Positions 10,967-18,832 of a stretch of DNA of 64,000 nucleotides are shown here, one piece after another (within the stretch, counting starts at the first letter, position 1; every line of letters starts with the position of its first letter). The notes under the pieces were generated by a model. It was given only the letters and a program-made list of their open reading frames with translations. It searched no databases and was not told the DNA's origin. A program made the translations under genes and the position numbers. This DNA comes from Corynebacterium kalinowskii (GTDB taxonomy: Bacteria; Actinomycetota; Actinomycetes; Mycobacteriales; Mycobacteriaceae), in contig NZ_CP046452.1 in assembly GCF_009734385.1 (NCBI RefSeq), positions 1,674,001 to 1,738,000 of the forward strand, given 5' to 3'.

Positions 10967-11842
10967 TTGACCATCTTCCGTTTCAACACACGCACAGTAG
11001 CTGCCTCCGCGACCGCCATCGCTATCGCTACCTCCGGTCTCACCACCCCAGCTTTCGCACAGACAACCTGCACGTTCACTGGCGATGCCAAGCTCGCAGT
11101 GGAACAACAGTGGCCAGAACTGGTAGTTCTCGCCCAAACGCAGGGACTTACCACGGTTCAAGCCATCAACGCAACCAACCCGGCTTTCTCCCCTACAGCC
11201 ACTATGGGCGCTGACGGGAAGATTTCGGGAACCACTTCGAATACTGCCCTAACAACAGTAGTTGTATCCGGCTCTTTCGCCGGAGTAAATGGCTCCGCAT
11301 CCGTACCAGTCACCGTTGTCTGCCCAACGACTCCAACCACGCCAACCACCCCGACGACCACCCCAACGACTCCAACCACGCCAACCACCCCGACGACCAC
11401 CCCAACGACTCCAACGACCACCGAGACCAAAGCTCCCGGGTCCTCTGGCTCCTCAGACATTGACCCTAAGCTCGCTGCTGGCCTCGGTCTAGGCGCCCTC
11501 GCGCTGGGTTCCGTTGCGCTGAGCTCCGGTGGATCCTCCGAAGGTTCTTCCCAGAAGCAAGAAGAGAAGAAGCCAGAAGCTCCTAAGACCACTGAGGTCA
11601 AGGGTGATGCAAAGGCTCCACAGAAGGGCATCGACCCTAAGGCTGCACCACAGAAGGGCATCGACTCTAAGGCTGCGCCGCAGAAGGGAGTCGACCCTAA
11701 GGCTGCACCGAAGGCCACCAAGTCCGACCGCGGCATGCTTGCTTCCACCGGCGTTTCCTACCCAGCAACTCTGGGCGCAATCGCTGTCTTGTTGACCATT
11801 GCTGCAGGCGCAATCGTTGCACTGCGTCGTCGCCAGGCATAA
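10967..11842 (+). CDS. Secreted surface protein with LAxTG-type cell-wall sorting signal
   Basis: 291 residues. Signal peptide to A31 (AFA before Q32); a small folded domain (about 33-119) bounded by two cysteines, C35 and C119, likely a disulfide. A Thr-Pro stalk follows (about 120-150), then a Gly/Ser-rich segment, three copies of a Lys-rich decapeptide (about 217-246), and a C-terminal sorting signal. That signal is LASTG at 258-262, a hydrophobic stretch, and a final RRRQA. LAxTG is the motif used by class E sortases in actinobacteria, so covalent anchoring to peptidoglycan is the likely fate. The start is TTG, supported by AGGAG five bases upstream. The ligand of the domain is unknown. 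A truncated relative lies at 14049-14195. Confidence 0.8.
   Translation: MTIFRFNTRTVAASATAIAIATSGLTTPAFAQTTCTFTGDAKLAVEQQWPELVVLAQTQGLTTVQAINATNPAFSPTATMGADGKISGTTSNTALTTVVVSGSFAGVNGSASVPVTVVCPTTPTTPTTPTTTPTTPTTPTTPTTTPTTPTTTETKAPGSSGSSDIDPKLAAGLGLGALALGSVALSSGGSSEGSSQKQEEKKPEAPKTTEVKGDAKAPQKGIDPKAAPQKGIDSKAAPQKGVDPKAAPKATKSDRGMLASTGVSYPATLGAIAVLLTIAAGAIVALRRRQA
11323..11417 (+). repeat. 39-bp tandem repeat coding for the Thr-Pro stalk
   Basis: Two identical 39-base units (11323-11361 and 11362-11400) and a partial third (from 11401). Each encodes 13 residues of the Pro-Thr-Thr pattern. The unit length is a multiple of three, so copy-number change would lengthen or shorten the stalk without a frameshift. 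Confidence 0.9.
11615..11704 (+). repeat. 30-bp tandem repeat, three units, Lys-rich decapeptide
   Basis: Three units (11615-11644, 11645-11674, 11675-11704) encode APQKGIDPKA, APQKGIDSKA and APQKGVDPKA, and then APK. A few base differences separate the copies. It forms a basic, proline-spaced linker just before the sorting signal, as in wall-spanning regions of Gram-positive surface proteins. Confidence 0.9.
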
Positions 11843-11864
11843 GCCTAGTTTTCTCTAAACATTA

Positions 11865-11891
11865 AGCTCGGCCGTTTGAAACGGCCGGGCT
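11865..11891 (+). terminator. Terminator of the surface-protein gene
   Basis: An 11-bp stem (11865-11875 with 11881-11891, one wobble pair) with a 5-base loop, followed by TTTTGTTATTTT. It lies 22 bases after the stop. Confidence 0.88.
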
Positions 11892-12111
11892 TTTGTTATT
11901 TTCCCAACCCCTTCACTGCAACTTATGGCTTTATCCTTGTTAGAGCCGGTGAGCACGGACGGTGAGAAAGCACTTGCCTGTTCCCTAGCCAAATTCTGCC
12001 TCCAAACAGGTCGGCTAGGATTGCGGCTCTTTTGGCCACTAATTTACAAGGAGGCTTCATTGGCTGCCACTTTGTTACAGTCCTTTCGTTGTGCTCTGAC
12101 AAGGTCGACAA

Positions 12112-12290
12112 ATGGCTGGCTCAACGACGAAAGCTACAATTCTCGTCGATTCATCACGGCGAACAGCTTGCAAAACATCGGCCATCAAATGGTCACAGCA
12201 AAAGAGTTCTGCCCTACTTGCCGTATATTGCGGGGACTCCAGGGTTTTCGCTACAGTAACTCGAGAAGCATGCTTGCCGAGGCGGAATAT
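12112..12290 (+). pseudogene. Remnant of a second MFS exporter gene (paralogue of 14290)
   Basis: Conceptual translation across three frames gives LNDESYNSRRFITANSLQ, NIGHQMVTAKE, RVLPYLPYIAGTPGF and a degraded tail around SRSMLAEA. These correspond to LDNEDFNARRFIGANGLQ, SIGDQVVAAKT, TVLPYLLHIAGAPGF and ESGSMLPQA at the start of the intact MFS gene. One base is missing just after the ATG, another near 12213, and about 17 bases near 12260. Only the first 60 or so codons survive; the rest is replaced by the TetR gene, whose 3' end overlaps the stub. From 11892 to 12111 I see no other coding signal. Confidence 0.78.
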
Positions 12291-12838
12291 CGATCTTCCG
12301 AGCCTGGCACCATAGCGCTACTAAGAACCCCGCCTTGCAGCAGCCCAATGAACCCAGGAACAACTAGAGTGGCACGATTGTGAGCTTGAGCTGCTGTTGC
12401 GCCTTGCTTTTGGAACCACGCCACAAAATACCGTTCAAACCTTGAAGTGAGTTGTTCAATGATGTCACACGCTCCTTCGCGCATACCCGAATTGCGACCT
12501 ATCTCAGCCCAAACCTGGGTCGCCAAGACGGGCAGATAGTGCGCCTCGGAGCGGTGCTCACTGAGCTGTGTGAATAATTGCGCTGGAGTAGGCAGTGAGT
12601 CGGCTGTGAGTTCTTCCACCAACAGACCTTGCCCAGTGAGAAACGATCGCCCCACGGCCAGACCAATGTCGGATTTTCCCTTGAAATAGAGATATACAGC
12701 CCCAGCCGATACGCCAGCTTCGGTGACAATGTCATTCATCGAGGTTCCGGCAAATCCTTTTTGACCGATACACACAATGGCTGCGTCAATAATTCGTTTC
12801 CGCATGTGTTCTCGGTGTTCGGAGCTTACTCGTGGCAT
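12251..12838 (-). CDS. TetR family regulator, divergent from a membrane-protein pseudogene
   Basis: 195 residues. The N-terminal TetR domain spans about 10-57 (RKRIIDAAIVCIGQKGFAGTSM, then DIVTEAGVSAGAVYLYFKGKSDI), followed by a helical ligand domain. It is transcribed away from the gene at 12995, with two AAAATGAA-TTCATTTT palindromes between them, so it most likely represses that gene and itself. Its last 13 or so codons run antisense through the MFS stub, suggesting its native 3' end was changed when the region was rearranged. Confidence 0.87.
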   Translation of the reverse strand: MPRVSSEHREHMRKRIIDAAIVCIGQKGFAGTSMNDIVTEAGVSAGAVYLYFKGKSDIGLAVGRSFLTGQGLLVEELTADSLPTPAQLFTQLSEHRSEAHYLPVLATQVWAEIGRNSGMREGACDIIEQLTSRFERYFVAWFQKQGATAAQAHNRATLVVPGFIGLLQGGVLSSAMVPGSEDRYSASASMLLELL

Positions 12839-12891
12839 GACTTCCTCTCTAGACTCTTGATGTTTACCCTAGCTGCCGAGAGCGACGAAAT

Positions 12892-12969
12892 AAAATGAAC
12901 GTTCATTTTGACATGTGCAAACATCACATTTAGGCTTGCCACGTCACAAAATGAACGCCGATTCATTTT
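12892..12969. promoter_or_regulatory. Two palindromic TetR operators around a promoter
   Basis: Operator 1 is the perfect 18-base palindrome AAAATGAACGTTCATTTT (12892-12909). Operator 2 has the same eight-base arms, AAAATGAA and TTCATTTT, separated by CGCCGA (12948-12969). A promoter for the rightward gene lies between: TTGACA (12908-12913), 17 bases, TAGGCT (12931-12936). Operator 1 overlaps the -35 and operator 2 lies just past the start point, a textbook repression layout. Confidence 0.78.
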
Positions 12970-12994
12970 TAATCTGCACACAAAGGAGGCCACC

Positions 12995-14020
12995 ATGGCC
13001 GAAAGCTCCACCTGGGTACATGCCCTGAAAATCGCCGCAGCAGCCGCCTCCATCGTGAGCATCGTCCTTCTCGCTTTTGCTTGGCCATCCCTCACCGCAG
13101 AACCCAAGCACATTCCTATCGCCTTCGTGGGCGAACAAAAGCAAATTGACACCGCAACCGCGAAGTTGCCATCCGAGCTTTCTCAACGTCCAGGAAGTCG
13201 ATACACGCGACGAAGCGCTCGCCAAGATTGAACGTCGCGAGGTTTACGGCGCCGTCATCATGGATCCGAAGGCGCCGGAATTGATCACAGCATCTGCCGC
13301 CAGCAGCGTGATCACTCCAATGCTCACTCAGATCAGTGCTGGCATGGAAGCCCAGATGCAAGAAAAGGTGTTTGAGGCAGCGCGTGACGGCGCACCAGCA
13401 ACATCTCTGCCAGCGACCCTGCGACAGTGAAAGTCACGGACGTTAGGCCGTTTACCGAACACGACTCCCGTGGCACTGGTCTGACTGTCGCTGGCTTCCC
13501 AATGGTTCTCGGCGGCATCGTCGGCGGCGTCCTCATTAGCTTCATGATCAAGGGAAGCCGTAAATCTGCTGGCGCTTTGGTGCTGTACGGCATTCTTGGC
13601 GGACTAGCTTTAGCGGGAATCCTCCAGTTCGGCTCTCAAGTCATTGCCGGCAATTTCCTGATCAATGCGCTAGTCATCGGTCTGTCGCTATCCGCAACCA
13701 CCGCATTCATCGTGGGACTTAAAGCGCTGATCGGCACCCCTGGTCTTCCGATCGCAGCCATGACGACGATGCTGCTCGCGAACCCAATTTCCTCAGCCAC
13801 CCGGCCCAAGGAGTTTCTGCCGTGGCATTGGGGCGCTATCGGACAATTCTTCGTCCCAAGTTCCTCCGCAGCTTTGCTGCGCACCGAGTCCTACTTCCCC
13901 GAAGCGCCTACGACTATTCTTTGGGCCACCTTGATTTCGTGGACATTGTTTGGCTTTGGCCTTCTTCTCCTCGCACACCTGCGCAAACACAGCACCAGAA
14001 TCTCGAGCTCTGACCAGTAA
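12995..14020 (+). pseudogene. YhgE/Pip-like (ABC-2 type) membrane protein, two frameshifts
   Basis: AAAGGAGG stands six bases before ATG 12995. The first frame encodes MAESSTWVHALKIAAAAAS with one membrane helix and runs to about 13170. The protein then continues in the next frame (VQEVDTRDEALAKIERREVYG to about 13410) and returns to the first frame for VKVTDVRPFTEHDSRGTG and five or six membrane helices (13427-14020). This N-helix, extracytoplasmic domain and C-terminal helix bundle is typical of YhgE/Pip-type transport proteins. One extra base near 13165-13190 and one missing near 13405-13420 break it. Either this is a real pseudogene or the assembly has two indels. The frame opening with GTG at 13427 could still make the membrane bundle alone. 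Confidence 0.72.
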
Positions 14021-14048
14021 TCATTGCAACCCCTCACAGTAGGAATTC

Positions 14049-14195
14049 GCCCCGAAGGCTGCTCCTGAGACAACCAAGTCTGAACGCGGTGTGCTTGCTT
14101 CCACCGGACTTGAGTTCCCAGTGGTTTCAGCACTCGCAGCAATATTTCTCGTGACTGCAGCTCGTGTACTCATCCTGCGTCATCACATAGCTTAA
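14049..14195 (+). pseudogene. 3' remnant of a second LAxTG surface-protein gene
   Basis: 48 codons open directly after an in-frame TAG (14040-14042) and read APKAAPETTKSERGVLASTG, then a hydrophobic segment and RHHIA. This parallels the intact protein's APKATKSDRGMLASTG, hydrophobic segment and RRRQA at 11705-11842. There is no start codon, signal peptide or upstream domain, so it is a truncated paralogue whose terminator (14224-14244) is still in place. Confidence 0.82.
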
Positions 14196-14223
14196 AACTG
14201 CAAAGCTGCAGCAATTCAGAATT

Positions 14224-14244
14224 AAGGGCCCTTCTAGGGCCCTT
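14224..14244 (+). terminator. Terminator behind the surface-protein remnant
   Basis: A perfect 8-bp stem AAGGGCCC (14224-14231) and GGGCCCTT (14237-14244), loop TTCTA, then TTCTTTT. It holds the same position relative to the gene as the terminator at 11865. Confidence 0.88.
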
Positions 14245-14289
14245 TTCTTTTCACGAAGTCAAAAGAAGACCCAGCTACCATGGTTATCT

Positions 14290-15498
14290 ATGGCGAAGCT
14301 GGATAACGAGGATTTCAACGCTCGACGCTTTATCGGCGCAAACGGGCTGCAAAGCATCGGCGATCAAGTCGTCGCAGCGAAAACCGTACTTCCCTACTTA
14401 CTGCATATCGCGGGAGCACCGGGTTTCTTTTCCGCAATGCTAGTGCCGATTCGGGAATCGGGATCCATGCTTCCTCAGGCTGCACTGACGCCATGGGTGG
14501 TGCGCCAAAAGAGTCGAACTCGGATTTGGGTCATTGGTTCAATCATTCAAGGTATTGCGGCTGCCGGAATCGGCGCATGTGTACTTTTCCTCAAAGGCTC
14601 TGCCTTGGGATGGGCCGTCGTAACGCTGCTCGGCGCGTTGGCATTGGGCCGCGCCTTTTGTTCGATCGCCTCGAAGGACGTGCAGGGACGAACTATTTCA
14701 AAAGGTCGGCGCGGACGTATCACCGGTACCGCAGCGATGGTTGGCGGGGTGTCAGTCGTCGCGATCGGTGCGGCGCTGATGTTGCTCGGCAAGACACCGC
14801 CAGTCTCAGTACTTGTTGGGCTGATCTTTTTCTCCGCTGCCGCATGGCTGCTAGCTGGCGCAATTTTCGGGACCATCCGTGAACCAATCCCCGAGGAACA
14901 GGAACAAGCGCCAAACAATTGGTTGTCTGATTCGCGGCAACTGCTCAACGAGGACAGAAAGTTCCGCACCTTTGTCATAGTGCGATCGCTACTTCTCGTC
15001 TCGGCGCTTTCCCCTACCTTCCTTGTTATGCTCTCGCCCAACAGTCTGGGCGCGTTCTTGCTGGCGACAGGAATTGCTTTAATCGTTGGCGGCCGAGTTG
15101 CAGGCGTGTGGGCGGATCGGTCGTCGAAAAGCGTCATGCAATACGGCGCCCTGGCGGCCTCGGTCGTCATCTTGACGCTGGTCGCCAGCTCTCTCTGGCT
15201 CGCTGACGTCATTAACGTGTGGGTGATGCCGATTGGTTTCTTTGCTATTCACCTCATTCACACCGCGATCCGTGTCGGGCGCAAGACCTATGTTGTGGAT
15301 ATGGCAGAGGGTGAGCTTCGCACCCGCTACGTCGCCGTCGCGAACACAGCCATGGGCGTGATCCTGCTGCTGGCAGGCGCAATTTCTGGTGGAATCGCGC
15401 ATTGGGGACCACATGCGGCCCTATTGTTCCTAGCAGCCATGGGCCTGATCGGCGCGTTGTTGGGCCGAAATCTCGAAGAAGTGAGCACCGCAAAATAA
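14290..15498 (+). CDS. Major facilitator superfamily transporter
   Basis: 402 residues with about ten to twelve hydrophobic segments. It begins LDNEDFNARRFIGANGLQSI, and the helix 2-3 loop has SKDVQGRTISKGRRGRITG, the basic loop expected in MFS carriers. The second half begins after a hydrophilic linker (about 200-220) with LLNEDRKFRTFVIVRSLLL, and GGRVAGVWADRSSK resembles the repeated MFS loop motif. The substrate cannot be told; multidrug or metabolite export is a guess. No ribosome-binding site is visible; a TANNNT element (TACCAT, 14276-14281) ends eight bases before the ATG, so a leaderless start is possible. A decayed paralogue lies at 12112-12290. Confidence 0.82.
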   Translation: MAKLDNEDFNARRFIGANGLQSIGDQVVAAKTVLPYLLHIAGAPGFFSAMLVPIRESGSMLPQAALTPWVVRQKSRTRIWVIGSIIQGIAAAGIGACVLFLKGSALGWAVVTLLGALALGRAFCSIASKDVQGRTISKGRRGRITGTAAMVGGVSVVAIGAALMLLGKTPPVSVLVGLIFFSAAAWLLAGAIFGTIREPIPEEQEQAPNNWLSDSRQLLNEDRKFRTFVIVRSLLLVSALSPTFLVMLSPNSLGAFLLATGIALIVGGRVAGVWADRSSKSVMQYGALAASVVILTLVASSLWLADVINVWVMPIGFFAIHLIHTAIRVGRKTYVVDMAEGELRTRYVAVANTAMGVILLLAGAISGGIAHWGPHAALLFLAAMGLIGALLGRNLEEVSTAK

Positions 15499-15547
15499 CC
15501 TGAATAAAAACTTCTCATTAGCTGTGTAAATTGGAAAGATTAGCGCA

Positions 15548-16276
15548 ATGAAACGCATCCTTGCAGCAACCCTCGTCACTGCCTCCCTGTTCGCCGCACC
15601 AATCGCGCATGCAGAGACCGAACCAGTGGCAGCCTATTCTCAGGTTTCCATCCCACTTCCTGCAGAATTCACTCAGTACGCAAACGTTCGGGTGTCCAGA
15701 CTTCCCGATGGCATGGCCTACGACTCCGCAACCAATTCCCTCGTCGGTGCCCCGACCCTCGAAGGTGCATACCAAATCCAAGTCTGGGCCAACGACGAAA
15801 CCAACGCCTACACGACGATGATCCCACTGACCGTGCACGGCATTGTTGCCGGCCCGATTGCGCCAGAAGCTCCCGTCACCGTCAACGCATTCAGCCCTGC
15901 GAATATCCCCCTTGTTGCAGACTTCACCGGTTTCACCGGAGTGCAGGTTTCTGGCTTGCCTACAGGCTTGACCTACGATGCCGCAGTCAATGCACTCGTC
16001 GGCACGCCGACCCTCGCTGGGACCTACACCGCCCAGGTGTGGGCAAACAATGCCACCTCACTCGCAGTTTCAATGCCGATTGTGGTGAAAGACGGCGGCT
16101 ACATGAATGAGCCCCCTCTTCCCCCGCAGGATCAGCCGACCACGTCCGTCGCTCCGGCTCCGGAAACCACCCCTGCTCCGGCTCCCGTAGGAGACTCAAA
16201 GGCGGGCATGGGCAGCAGCTTTGGCACCCTCTGGGATGCCTTGTTGAGCATTTTCCGGATCCTATTTTCCCGCTAG
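15548..16276 (+). CDS. Secreted protein with two Ig-like (He_PIG type) repeats
   Basis: 242 residues. Signal peptide to A22 (AHA before E23). Two related modules of about 65 residues follow (about 32-96 and 112-170), each with the hallmarks LPxGxxYDxxxNxLVGxPTLxGxYxxQVWANxxT, as in putative Ig domains found on bacterial surfaces. A proline-rich linker leads to a short hydrophobic C-terminus (FGTLWDALLSIFRILFSR) without an LPxTG-type motif. It follows the MFS gene by 49 bases. A binding or adhesive role is the family expectation; the ligand is unknown. Confidence 0.75.
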   Translation: MKRILAATLVTASLFAAPIAHAETEPVAAYSQVSIPLPAEFTQYANVRVSRLPDGMAYDSATNSLVGAPTLEGAYQIQVWANDETNAYTTMIPLTVHGIVAGPIAPEAPVTVNAFSPANIPLVADFTGFTGVQVSGLPTGLTYDAAVNALVGTPTLAGTYTAQVWANNATSLAVSMPIVVKDGGYMNEPPLPPQDQPTTSVAPAPETTPAPAPVGDSKAGMGSSFGTLWDALLSIFRILFSR

Positions 16277-16344
16277 TCCCAACTCGGTACTTAGTCTGCG
16301 GTAAATTTGAATGAGGCCAAACTCAATCAATTGATCGGAGATCC

Positions 16345-17796
16345 ATGACGAATCCGGTGGCGGTAGTCATCCTTGCTGCAGGTGCGGGCACCCGCATGAA
16401 ATCTGCAAAGCCAAAGATGCTGCATGAAGTTGCAGGACGCACGATGCTTGCCCATGCACTGCATGCAGCAGTTGCACTCAAGCCAGAGCACCTAATCGCA
16501 GTGGTAGGACACTGTCGCGACCAGGTTGTTCCCGCTCTTGAAGCAGAGTCCGAAACTCTTGGAATGAGCGTAAAAACCGCGGTCCAGGAAGAACAAAACG
16601 GCACCGGCCACGCGGTAGCGTGCGGGCTGGAAGCTCTGCCTGCGGACTACGAAGGCACCGTTGTCGTCACTACCTCTGACGTTCCAATGCTGAGTGGCGA
16701 CGTACTACAGGGACTCGTCGAAACGCACGGCGATGCCGCAGTCACCGTCTTGACCGCCCAGCTCGACGCACCTACCGGCTACGGTCGCATCGTGCGCGAT
16801 GACGCTGGTGTCACCTCCATCGTGGAGGAGAAGGACGCCACTGCCGAGCAGAAGCTCATCACAGAGATCAACTCCGGCGTCTACGCCTTCGACGCAGCGC
16901 TCCTGCGCGAGGCCGTGACTCAGCTTGACACCAACAATGCTCAGGGAGAGTTTTACCTGACCGACGTGGTGGGTATCGCTCGCCGTCAGGGCAAAATCGC
17001 TCGCGGGCACATGATCGATGACGCAATGCTGATCGCTGGTGTCAACGACCGCGTCCAGCTCGCCGCTATGAACCAAGTGTTCAATGAGCGCCTGCGTGAA
17101 ATCGCAATGCGCGGTGGCGCCACCCTCATCGACCCAGCTTCCACTTTCATCGACGTCGACGTCCAGATCGGCCAGGATGTTGTCATCCACCCAGGTACCC
17201 AGCTGCGCGGCAAAACCGTCATCGGCAACGGCGTTGAAATCGGCCCGGACACCACCCTCGTCAACGTCACCGTCGGCGATGGCGCTTCCGTCATCCGCAC
17301 CCATGCTTTCGACTCCGAGATCGGTGCCGAAGCTACGGTCGGCCCATTCACCTACCTGCGCCCAGGCACCAAGCTTGGTGCCAAGGGCAAGCTCGGTGGC
17401 TTCGTTGAGACTAAGAACGTGCAGATTGGTACCGGCTCCAAGGTGCCACACCTGACCTACGTCGGTGATGCCACCATCGGCGAGCATTCCAACATCGGCG
17501 CATCGTCCGTCTTCGTCAATTACGACGGTGTGAACAAGCACCACACCACTGTGGGCAGCCACGTCCGCACTGGTTCCGACACCATGTTCATCGCTCCAGT
17601 GACCGTAGGCGATGGAGCTTATTCGGGTGCGGGTACAGTAATTAAAGACGATGTCCCGCCAGGAGCTCTCGTCGTTTCCGGTGGACGCCAGCGCAACATT
17701 GAGGGCTGGGTCCAGCAGAAGCGCCCGGGCACCGCTGCAGCTGAGGCGGCTGAAGCGGCTCTGCGCGAGATGAATACCACTGAGCAGGAAGGCTAG
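16345..17796 (+). CDS. glmU: Bifunctional UDP-GlcNAc pyrophosphorylase / GlcN-1-P acetyltransferase
   Basis: Makes UDP-N-acetylglucosamine for peptidoglycan and arabinogalactan. 483 residues: the N-terminal nucleotidyltransferase (1-230) has [20 protein letters not shown] and the uridine-binding [10 protein letters not shown]; the C-terminal left-handed beta-helix (about 255-455) shows hexapeptide repeats ([30 protein letters not shown]) and the catalytic-site segment [10 protein letters not shown] short Ala/Glu-rich tail ends it. It is nine bases from prs, an operon order conserved in actinobacteria. Confidence 0.97.
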   Translation: MTNPVAVVILAAGAGTRMKSAKPKMLHEVAGRTMLAHALHAAVALKPEHLIAVVGHCRDQVVPALEAESETLGMSVKTAVQEEQNGTGHAVACGLEALPADYEGTVVVTTSDVPMLSGDVLQGLVETHGDAAVTVLTAQLDAPTGYGRIVRDDAGVTSIVEEKDATAEQKLITEINSGVYAFDAALLREAVTQLDTNNAQGEFYLTDVVGIARRQGKIARGHMIDDAMLIAGVNDRVQLAAMNQVFNERLREIAMRGGATLIDPASTFIDVDVQIGQDVVIHPGTQLRGKTVIGNGVEIGPDTTLVNVTVGDGASVIRTHAFDSEIGAEATVGPFTYLRPGTKLGAKGKLGGFVETKNVQIGTGSKVPHLTYVGDATIGEHSNIGASSVFVNYDGVNKHHTTVGSHVRTGSDTMFIAPVTVGDGAYSGAGTVIKDDVPPGALVVSGGRQRNIEGWVQQKRPGTAAAEAAEAALREMNTTEQEG

Positions 17797-17805
17797 GCTG
17801 CGTCT

Positions 17806-18783
17806 ATGACCGCACACTGGACCGAAAGCCACAAGAACCTTATGCTGTTTTCTGGGCGCGCGCACCCAGAACTCGGCGAGGCTGTGGCTGAAGAACTGGG
17901 CGTTGAGCTCACCCCGATGACCGCACGCGACTTCGCAAACGGCGAGATCTTCGTCCGTTTCGAAGAGTCTGTCCGTGGCTCCGATGCCTTCGTCATCCAG
18001 TCCCACACCCAGCCGCTGAACAAGTGGCTGATGGAACAGCTCATCATGATCGACGCTCTGAAGCGTGGCTCTGCCAAGCGCATCACCGCGATCCTGCCGT
18101 TCTACCCATACGCCCGCCAAGACAAGAAGCACCGTGGTCGCGAGCCTATCTCTGCTCGCCTGGTCGCTGACCTGCTCAAGGCTGCTGGTGCAGATCGCAT
18201 CGTGTCCGTGGATCTGCACACCGATCAGATTCAGGGCTTCTTCGACGGTCCAGTCGATCACATGCACGCCATGCCGATTCTCACGGACTACATCAAGAAC
18301 AACTACTCCCTCGAAAACATCTGCGTGGTCTCCCCTGACGCCGGTCGCGTGAAGGTTGCCGAGAAGTGGGCCAACATCCTTGGCGACGCCCCACTGGCAT
18401 TCGTCCACAAGACCCGCTCCAGCGAGGTAGCCAACCAGGTGGTTGCCAATCGCGTTGTCGGTGATGTCGCGGGCAAGACCTGCGTGCTTCTCGACGACAT
18501 GATCGACACCGGCGGCACCATCGCTGGTGCCGTCGGCGTGCTCCGCGAAGCAGGCGCTGGCGATGTCATCATCGCTTGTACCCACGGTGTCTTTTCCGAC
18601 CCTGCTCGCGAGCGCCTTTCTCAGTGCGGTGCCAAGGAAGTCATCACCACCGACACACTCCCGCAGAACGGCGAGGGCTGGGACAACCTCACCGTCTTGT
18701 CGATCGCTCCACTGTTGGCTCGCACCATCAAGGAAATCTTCGAGAATGGCTCTGTGACCACTCTCTTCGAGGGCCAGGCGTAA
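17806..18783 (+). CDS. prs: Ribose-phosphate pyrophosphokinase (PRPP synthetase)
   Basis: Forms PRPP from ribose 5-phosphate and ATP for purine, pyrimidine, histidine and tryptophan synthesis; in corynebacteria PRPP also feeds decaprenyl-phospho-arabinose for the wall. 325 residues: ATP-binding loop region FANGEIFVRFEESVRG, flexible catalytic loop PYARQDKKHRGREPISA, divalent-cation motif SVDLHTDQIQGFFDGPVDH, and the PRPP-binding loop CVLLDDMIDTGGTI. It is the second gene of the glmU operon and is closed by the hairpin at 18795. Confidence 0.97.
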   Translation: MTAHWTESHKNLMLFSGRAHPELGEAVAEELGVELTPMTARDFANGEIFVRFEESVRGSDAFVIQSHTQPLNKWLMEQLIMIDALKRGSAKRITAILPFYPYARQDKKHRGREPISARLVADLLKAAGADRIVSVDLHTDQIQGFFDGPVDHMHAMPILTDYIKNNYSLENICVVSPDAGRVKVAEKWANILGDAPLAFVHKTRSSEVANQVVANRVVGDVAGKTCVLLDDMIDTGGTIAGAVGVLREAGAGDVIIACTHGVFSDPARERLSQCGAKEVITTDTLPQNGEGWDNLTVLSIAPLLARTIKEIFENGSVTTLFEGQA

Positions 18784-18794
18784 CCGACCTTAAT

Positions 18795-18824
18795 AAGCTC
18801 CCTATCCGACTGGATAGGGAGCTT
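18795..18824. terminator. Terminator between prs and the convergent alkene reductase
   Basis: A perfect 13-bp stem (18795-18807 with 18812-18824) and four-base loop GACT, 11 bases after the prs stop and 8 before the convergent stop. A/T ends on both sides suit bidirectional use. Confidence 0.85.
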
Positions 18825-18832
18825 TGGCGTTA

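Noticed and set aside
11925..12383. 152-codon frame as a real gene
   Set aside because: Only its middle part resembles the MFS N-terminus; the rest is out of frame, so it is explained as a decayed remnant.
16705..18585. 626-codon frame on the minus strand across glmU and prs
   Set aside because: Spans two real genes and their junction; Asp/Val/Gly-rich shadow translation with no recognisable domain.
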